DNA from: Verrucomicrobiales bacterium | GTDB taxonomy: Bacteria; Verrucomicrobiota; Verrucomicrobiia; Verrucomicrobiales; DEV007 | DNA length: 64,000 nt | Assembly: GCA_002698785.1 (NCBI GenBank) | Contig: PAAG01000009.1 | Coordinates: 87,523 to 151,522 of the forward strand | Direction: 5' to 3' | Part shown: one piece after another, positions 59,503 to 64,000 of the stretch | Layout: every line of letters starts with the position of its first letter | How positions within the stretch are numbered: position 1 is the stretch's first letter | The notes under the pieces: generated by a model | What the model was told of the DNA's origin: nothing | Databases searched by the model: none | The model's input: the letters and a program-made list of their open reading frames with translations, nothing else | Translations under genes and position numbers: made by a program

Positions 59503-60863
59503 AATCAGTAGATCTCAAAGATATTGCAGCATGGGCCGATGGTGCGTTGATCCAGGGTGTTCCTTCCTGTTCGGTAAATGCGATCTCGACAGACTCTCGT
59601 AAGGTCGGTGAGGGAAACGTTTTCCTGGCATTGAAAGGTGATAACTTCGATGGCCACGATTTTGTTGCGAGTGTTCAGGAGAAGGGGGCAGCGGCTGTTG
59701 TTGTGAGCGCTCTTCCTGTAGACACTGAGAAGTTTGATGGAGGTATTGTCAGGGTGAAGGATGCGCTGGTTGCTCTCCAAGGCGTTGCGAGGAACTTCCG
59801 CAAGACTTTTGATGATCTCTTTGTTGTTGGTGTTACCGGAAGCAACGGAAAGACCTCGACGAAGGATTTCCTGAATGCGGTTCTCAGTACTTCGGGGGAA
59901 GTGAACTGCACAGCGGGAAATCTAAACAATCACATTGGGTTGCCCCTTACTATTCTGGAAACCGATAAAACTCATCGGTATGGTGTCTGGGAAATGGGAA
60001 TGAATCACCCCGGTGAGATCGAGGTGCTTGCCGAAATCGCGAGCCCCGATGCCGCGGTTATTACGAACGTTGGAACGGCGCACATCGAACACATGGGGAC
60101 TCGTGAAGCTATTGCTCTGGAGAAATCCGAAATTGCCATGGCTGTGCCGGACAGTGGGTTCTGCGTGATGCCAGCTGCGGATGACTATTTCTCTTATGTG
60201 AAAGATCGAGTGCGTTGCCGCATGGTTTCTGTGGGAATTGATTGCGGTGACGTGCAGGCGCAGAATTTGAAAACCGACGTCGATGGGCGAGTGACTTTCG
60301 ACCTATGTTCGGATGGGGTTTGCCAACCTGTTAGTCTCCCTGTCCGGGGGCGGCATATGACAGTTAATGCTCTCCTCGCAGCGGCTGTTGGCCTGGAGCA
60401 GGGAATCGAGCCCGCTGCGATTGCAAAGGCACTTGAGGGAGTTGTTCTGACCAGTGGAAGACTCCAGGAGCGGAAGGTTAACGGTGTGACTATTCTTGAT
60501 GACAGTTACAATGCAAACCCGGACTCCATGCGTGCCGGATTGGACACGCTGAAAGGATCGGAAGTGGCTGGTCGTCGAGTCGCTGTTCTAGGATTTATGG
60601 GAGAGCTTGGCGAACACGAATCGCAAGCCTATCTCAATCTTGGGGCCACTGCAGCAGAACTTGGTCTGGATGCCGTTATCACTGTCGGGGACCGTGCTGC
60701 GCGGATCAACGAAACGACTTCGGGTGTCCAAGTCAGTAAGAATTTCGACACGCACGAGGAGGCTGCTGCCTTCCTCGAAGGATTTTTAACTCCAGAGGAT
60801 CTGGTTCTTGTGAAAGGTAGTCGCGCAGCCGCTATGGAGCGCGTAATCTCGGCGCTTCAATAA
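59499..60863 (+). CDS. murF: UDP-N-acetylmuramoyl-tripeptide--D-alanyl-D-alanine ligase
   Basis: I take the ATG at 59499, which overlaps the murE stop as ATGA and begins MKSVDLKDIAAWADG; an earlier in-frame ATG lies inside murE. The 454-residue protein has the Mur ligase loop VTGSNGKTSTKDFL, MGMNHPGEIEVLAEIASP and ILDDSYNANPDSM, which are specific to MurF. It joins D-Ala-D-Ala to the UDP-MurNAc tripeptide. The substrate domain comes first (KDIAAWADGALIQG). Confidence 0.95.
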   Translation: MKSVDLKDIAAWADGALIQGVPSCSVNAISTDSRKVGEGNVFLALKGDNFDGHDFVASVQEKGAAAVVVSALPVDTEKFDGGIVRVKDALVALQGVARNFRKTFDDLFVVGVTGSNGKTSTKDFLNAVLSTSGEVNCTAGNLNNHIGLPLTILETDKTHRYGVWEMGMNHPGEIEVLAEIASPDAAVITNVGTAHIEHMGTREAIALEKSEIAMAVPDSGFCVMPAADDYFSYVKDRVRCRMVSVGIDCGDVQAQNLKTDVDGRVTFDLCSDGVCQPVSLPVRGRHMTVNALLAAAVGLEQGIEPAAIAKALEGVVLTSGRLQERKVNGVTILDDSYNANPDSMRAGLDTLKGSEVAGRRVAVLGFMGELGEHESQAYLNLGATAAELGLDAVITVGDRAARINETTSGVQVSKNFDTHEEAAAFLEGFLTPEDLVLVKGSRAAAMERVISALQ

Positions 60864-60874
60864 TCCACTCAACC

Positions 60875-61987
60875 ATGTTTTACTACCTCCATCTCCTCAA
60901 AGATTCGTCTGAATGGCTGGAACTGCTGAACGTGTTTCAGTATCAGACGTTTCGTGCCGCAGGTGCGGCGTTGTTTGCGTTTTTGCTTTCCGTTTTCCTT
61001 GGGAACAAGGTCATATTGAAGCTGACGGCGTTGAAAGTAGGTCAGCCGATAAGAACTAAGGAAGAAGTTCATAAACTGGCGGAACTCCACGGAGGAAAAG
61101 TGGGAACCCCAACGATGGGCGGAATTCTGATTGTTGGCGCCGTTCTTTTCGCCACCATTCTCTGGGCTCGTCCGACAAATCCGTTTATTCACGCTTTGGT
61201 TTTCGTGACCCTGTTTACCGGATTGTTAGGCTTTGCGGATGACTATCTCAAAGTCACGAAAAAGAATTCGGTCGGTGTCCGTGGAAAAGTGAAGTTGGTA
61301 GTGCAGTTTGCCGTCGCGATCATCGCCGTTGGTTACCTGTATTTTCACCCTGACACATCAAGTTACATCCGGCAGTTGTTCTTCCCTTCTTTGAAATATC
61401 CGGTGATCGAGGACATGGGGATTTTCACCTTCATCCTCTTGCCTTTGATTATTGTTGGCTTTTCAAATGCGGTGAATCTCACTGATGGTCTCGATGGACT
61501 TGCCAGTGGGTGCACTGTTACGACTGCCATGGCCTACGGAGTCTTTTCCTACGTGGCCGGTCACCAGGTCGTGGCAGAGACGTACCTCTTTGTTCCATAC
61601 CATAAGTTTGCTGGAGAGGTGGCTATCTTTTCCGCTGCATTGGTTGGTGCCGCTCTGGGCTTCCTCTGGTTCAACTGCCACCCTGCCAAAGTCTTTATGG
61701 GCGACACGGGTTCGCTTTCTATTGGGGGAATGCTCGCGATGATCGCCATTTGCTGCAAACAAGAGCTGGTTCTGTTCATTGTTGGGTTTGTCTTCGTAAT
61801 GGAGACAGCTTCGGTGATGATTCAGGTGGCCAGTTTCAAACTGACAGGGAAGCGTGTGTTTAAGATGTCTCCGATCCACCATCACTTCGAACTGATGGGC
61901 TGGGAGGAAAGCAAGGTGATCAATCGATTCTGGATTATCTCCATCATTTCAGCCGCGATAGGACTGATGACGTTGAAGGTTCGCTAA
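60875..61987 (+). CDS. mraY: Phospho-N-acetylmuramoyl-pentapeptide transferase
   Basis: The 370-residue integral membrane protein has about ten helices and all MraY signatures: KVGTPTMGGILI, FADDYLKV (Mg-binding aspartates), NAVNLTDGLDGLASG, NCHPAKVFMGDTGSL and the C-terminal MSPIHHHFE. It transfers phospho-MurNAc-pentapeptide to undecaprenyl phosphate, making lipid I at the inner membrane. The start follows murF by 11 bases behind AATCCACTCAACC, which lacks a Shine-Dalgarno site. Confidence 0.96.
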   Translation: MFYYLHLLKDSSEWLELLNVFQYQTFRAAGAALFAFLLSVFLGNKVILKLTALKVGQPIRTKEEVHKLAELHGGKVGTPTMGGILIVGAVLFATILWARPTNPFIHALVFVTLFTGLLGFADDYLKVTKKNSVGVRGKVKLVVQFAVAIIAVGYLYFHPDTSSYIRQLFFPSLKYPVIEDMGIFTFILLPLIIVGFSNAVNLTDGLDGLASGCTVTTAMAYGVFSYVAGHQVVAETYLFVPYHKFAGEVAIFSAALVGAALGFLWFNCHPAKVFMGDTGSLSIGGMLAMIAICCKQELVLFIVGFVFVMETASVMIQVASFKLTGKRVFKMSPIHHHFELMGWEESKVINRFWIISIISAAIGLMTLKVR

Positions 61988-61989
61988 TA

Positions 61990-63309
61990 ATGAATTTGAA
62001 AGGAAAAAAAGTTGCTGTGTTAGGAGCGGGGGGTAGCGGTTTTGCCGCGGCCACTCTTGCTCTTGCTCATGGCGCTTCCGTTGTTGCTTTTGACAGTGGC
62101 GATTCCGAAAAGCTGGCTCCTGCGGTCGAAAAGTTTGGCAAGGCTGGAATTGAATTGGTCTGCGGTGAGGCCGCGCTTTCACCAGAAGCGAATTTCGATA
62201 TCGCTGTTCTGAGCCCGGGGATTGCTACCTCCTGGCCATTCGCAGTTACTTTTGCAGAAAAGTCCGGAGAGTTGATTGGCGAGATTGAGTTCGCATGGCG
62301 TCTCAGTGACGTGCCTGTCATAGCCATTACCGGAACGAATGGAAAGACAACGACGACCTCACTCATTGCTGACATGCTTTCCTCAGCGGGGCTGAAAGCC
62401 GTCGCTGCAGGAAACATTGGTCGTGCCTACAGCGACGTGGTCCTTTCAAAGGAACAACTCGATTGGGTGGTTCTAGAGGTCAGTTCCTTTCAGTTGGAAA
62501 CGATCGATTCATTTGCACCCGCGATTTCGATCTGGATGAACTTTGCTCCAGATCATCTTGATCGGTACGATTCGATCGAAGACTATCGCGAAGCGAAATT
62601 GAACCTGTTTCATAACGCCAGCGACGAAACGCTCGTCATCCGGAAGTTCGAGGATGATCTGGGTCTTACATCACCAGAAGTTACCTTCTCCGCATTTTCG
62701 GGCGGAGCCGACTTTGGATACGCGAACGGTAAGATCTTTAGCTCAAAGAAGGATTTCGACTTCTCGACTTGTGAGTTGCAGGGGAAGCATAACGCAGAAA
62801 ACGTGATGGTCGCCCTGGCAGTGGCAGATCGGCTGTCTCTCCCTTGGGAGACTGTTGCTCCATCGATTCGTGAATTTCGCGCTCCCTCTCATCGGTGTGA
62901 AAAAATTGCCGTAATTGATCAGGTCACTTTTCTGAATGATTCGAAATCCACCAACCTCCACTCGCTGGAGAGTGCGCTGGCCGGTCAGGAGAGTCCGGTC
63001 GTTCTCATTGTTGGTGGCAAAGACAAAGGACTCGATTTTCTCAGCCTCAAAAATCTGGCCATCAATAAAGCAAAGGCCGCTGTCTGCATCGGCGAGATAG
63101 GGCCACAGATAGCAGAAATTTGGGGCGACGATGTAGCCTGCACCGTGTGCGCTTCCGTGGAGGAGGCCGTTCGCACGGCAAAGAATTCAGCTTTGGCAGG
63201 TGATGTAGTGCTCTTTTCTCCTGGGACTTCCAGCTTCGACATGTTCTCCGGATACGAGGAACGTGGGGAAGTCTTTCGAGAATCTGTTCAAGCGCTATCC
63301 GTAGCCTGA
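61990..63309 (+). CDS. murD: UDP-N-acetylmuramoylalanine--D-glutamate ligase
   Basis: The 439-residue protein starts with the small Rossmann domain KVAVLGAGGSGFAAATLALAHG, has ATP loop ITGTNGKTTTTSLI, then LEVSSFQLETID and NDSKSTNLHSLESAL, typical of MurD, and LFSPGTSSFDMFSGYEERGE near the end. It adds D-glutamate to UDP-MurNAc-L-alanine. It begins two bases after the mraY stop. Length and motifs are normal for the family. Confidence 0.95.
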   Translation: MNLKGKKVAVLGAGGSGFAAATLALAHGASVVAFDSGDSEKLAPAVEKFGKAGIELVCGEAALSPEANFDIAVLSPGIATSWPFAVTFAEKSGELIGEIEFAWRLSDVPVIAITGTNGKTTTTSLIADMLSSAGLKAVAAGNIGRAYSDVVLSKEQLDWVVLEVSSFQLETIDSFAPAISIWMNFAPDHLDRYDSIEDYREAKLNLFHNASDETLVIRKFEDDLGLTSPEVTFSAFSGGADFGYANGKIFSSKKDFDFSTCELQGKHNAENVMVALAVADRLSLPWETVAPSIREFRAPSHRCEKIAVIDQVTFLNDSKSTNLHSLESALAGQESPVVLIVGGKDKGLDFLSLKNLAINKAKAAVCIGEIGPQIAEIWGDDVACTVCASVEEAVRTAKNSALAGDVVLFSPGTSSFDMFSGYEERGEVFRESVQALSVA

Positions 63310-63341
63310 CAAATCAACCACAACAACCTACAACAACAACC
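63310..63341 (+). promoter_or_regulatory. CAA-rich leader without Shine-Dalgarno ahead of the LysM gene
   Basis: The 32 bases between murD and the next ATG consist almost wholly of A, C and a few T, with repeated CAACAA units and no purine-rich ribosome site. Such unstructured CA-rich leaders can promote initiation without a Shine-Dalgarno sequence. Similar A/C-rich leaders precede several other genes in the window. Confidence 0.5.
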
Positions 63342-64000
63342 ATGAGCAATAGAAGAAGAAATAGAAGGACTGCCAAAGGTGCCCGGCAGGGCGTCATGGG
63401 CAAAGCGCGTGCCAAGATGAAACTGGCCGCAAATGTTACTGAAGAACAGGATTGGTACCTGGACACGCCCGACGTGCGTTTGACCAGGATCTTTACCGTC
63501 GTGTTGCTACTGCACGCGATTGCTATCGGCGGCATTATCGCTTTCAAGATGGTGGATAAGGCGTCTGAGAACACCAGCATCACGATTAGTTCGGCACGAC
63601 AGACTTATGAAGAAGCCGTTCAAGAGCAAAAGGACCTTGCCGCCGCTGTTCCGGCTTCTCCTGCTTCTGCTGAAGCTCCCGCCAGGAAGCTTCCTGCACA
63701 GCCACTTCGGTATGATCCGAACAACAAGAATCAATACAAGGTTCAAGCAGGTGATACTCTGCCAGAGATCGCTGCCGAGCTCGGTGTGAGTCTTGATGCT
63801 ATCCGCAGTGTAAATTCTATCAACTCCGATAACGAGGTATACACTGGTCGGGTCCTTCAAATTCCATCGGCACAGCAAGCTGAATCAATTGCTGTAGCAA
63901 AGCCTGCCCCGGCAGAGACCACAGCACCTCAGCCTAAGAAATCCAATCCGACTACCTATGCGGTGGAGAAGGGCGATACAATGTGGGGAATTGCTCGGAA
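63342..64000 (+). CDS. LysM-domain membrane protein, 3' end cut by window
   Basis: From the ATG at 63342 the frame stays open to the window end (219 full codons). A very basic start (MSNRRRNRRTAKGARQG) leads to one membrane helix at about 49-70, an alanine/proline-rich tether, and two LysM domains: QYKVQAGDTLPEIAAELGVS at 131-175 and YAVEKGDTMWGIARK from 206, the latter incomplete. LysM binds GlcNAc-containing peptidoglycan, so the protein probably tethers the inner membrane to the wall or marks the division site. Its place after murD, where ftsW or murG might be expected, hints at a division role in this lineage. Confidence 0.88.
   Translation, partial: MSNRRRNRRTAKGARQGVMGKARAKMKLAANVTEEQDWYLDTPDVRLTRIFTVVLLLHAIAIGGIIAFKMVDKASENTSITISSARQTYEEAVQEQKDLAAAVPASPASAEAPARKLPAQPLRYDPNNKNQYKVQAGDTLPEIAAELGVSLDAIRSVNSINSDNEVYTGRVLQIPSAQQAESIAVAKPAPAETTAPQPKKSNPTTYAVEKGDTMWGIAR

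Noticed and set aside
1..64000. CRISPR arrays, tRNA or rRNA genes, transposases and phage genes
   Set aside because: Reading through the window showed no regularly spaced repeats, no cloverleaf-like conserved tRNA motifs and no mobile-element proteins; spacers between genes are short and most are accounted for.

Overview
The window looks like a chromosomal segment of a Gram-negative bacterium of the PVC superphylum, most likely Verrucomicrobiota and probably free-living and aquatic. The best phylogenetic marker is a 51-codon gene at 50073-50228 (minus strand). It encodes the 'small basic protein' family that I know only from Chlamydiae and Verrucomicrobia. A complete-looking division/cell-wall (dcw) block, meso-DAP-type MurE, many Sec- or Tat-exported proteins and lipoproteins, PQQ-like beta-propellers and haem c proteins fit the same group. 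Many genes start without a Shine-Dalgarno sequence, behind A/C-rich leaders.

Layout. 1-9473 holds the end of a DUF4340 gene, a diheme cytochrome c lipoprotein, an EF-hand esterase, a large secreted zinc protease, a monohaem cytochrome-like protein, an FMN reductase, a tandem NIPSNAP protein, two small membrane proteins, and an ECF sigma factor paired with a membrane protein carrying an LptA/OstA-like tail. 9736-13717 encodes two exported PQQ-like beta-propeller proteins. 13749-19362 is a co-directional cassette: small membrane protein, sodium:solute symporter, truncated EhpF-like adenylating enzyme, aldehyde-dehydrogenase-family reductase and iron-type alcohol dehydrogenase. Together these could import, activate and reduce a carboxylic acid to an alcohol. 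19403-28728 is a five-gene ATP-grasp/alpha-E/transglutaminase/DUF2126 operon, a predicted but uncharacterised peptide-ligation system present here as two sets. 28765-34629 carries housekeeping genes (DinG-like helicase, NagA-like deacetylase, MalQ, malate dehydrogenase).

34878-46892 is the centrepiece: a single 4004-residue iterative-looking PKS-NRPS with the order KS-AT-DH-MT-ER-KR-ACP-C-A-PCP-R. This is the order of fungal highly reducing PKS-NRPS hybrids. Its last domain is not a thioesterase or the usual NRPS reductase. It resembles cyanobacterial acyl-ACP reductase (AAR), including a cysteine at the place of the AAR acyl-accepting cysteine. The adenylation pocket reads like a glycine code. 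The gene stands alone, preceded by a promoter and a strong terminator hairpin, which suggests an attenuator or a small RNA of about 130 nt.

46893-54398 contains an SGNH hydrolase, an rRNA pseudouridine synthase, the small basic protein, a Tat-exported Gfo/Idh/MocA oxidoreductase, a DUF2314 membrane protein and two poorly known exported proteins. From 54869 to the end runs the dcw cluster: rsmH, ftsL-like, ftsI, murE, murF, mraY, murD and a LysM membrane protein cut by the window edge. Several of its junctions are 4-base overlaps, as expected for one long operon. No tRNA, rRNA, insertion sequence or CRISPR array was seen.
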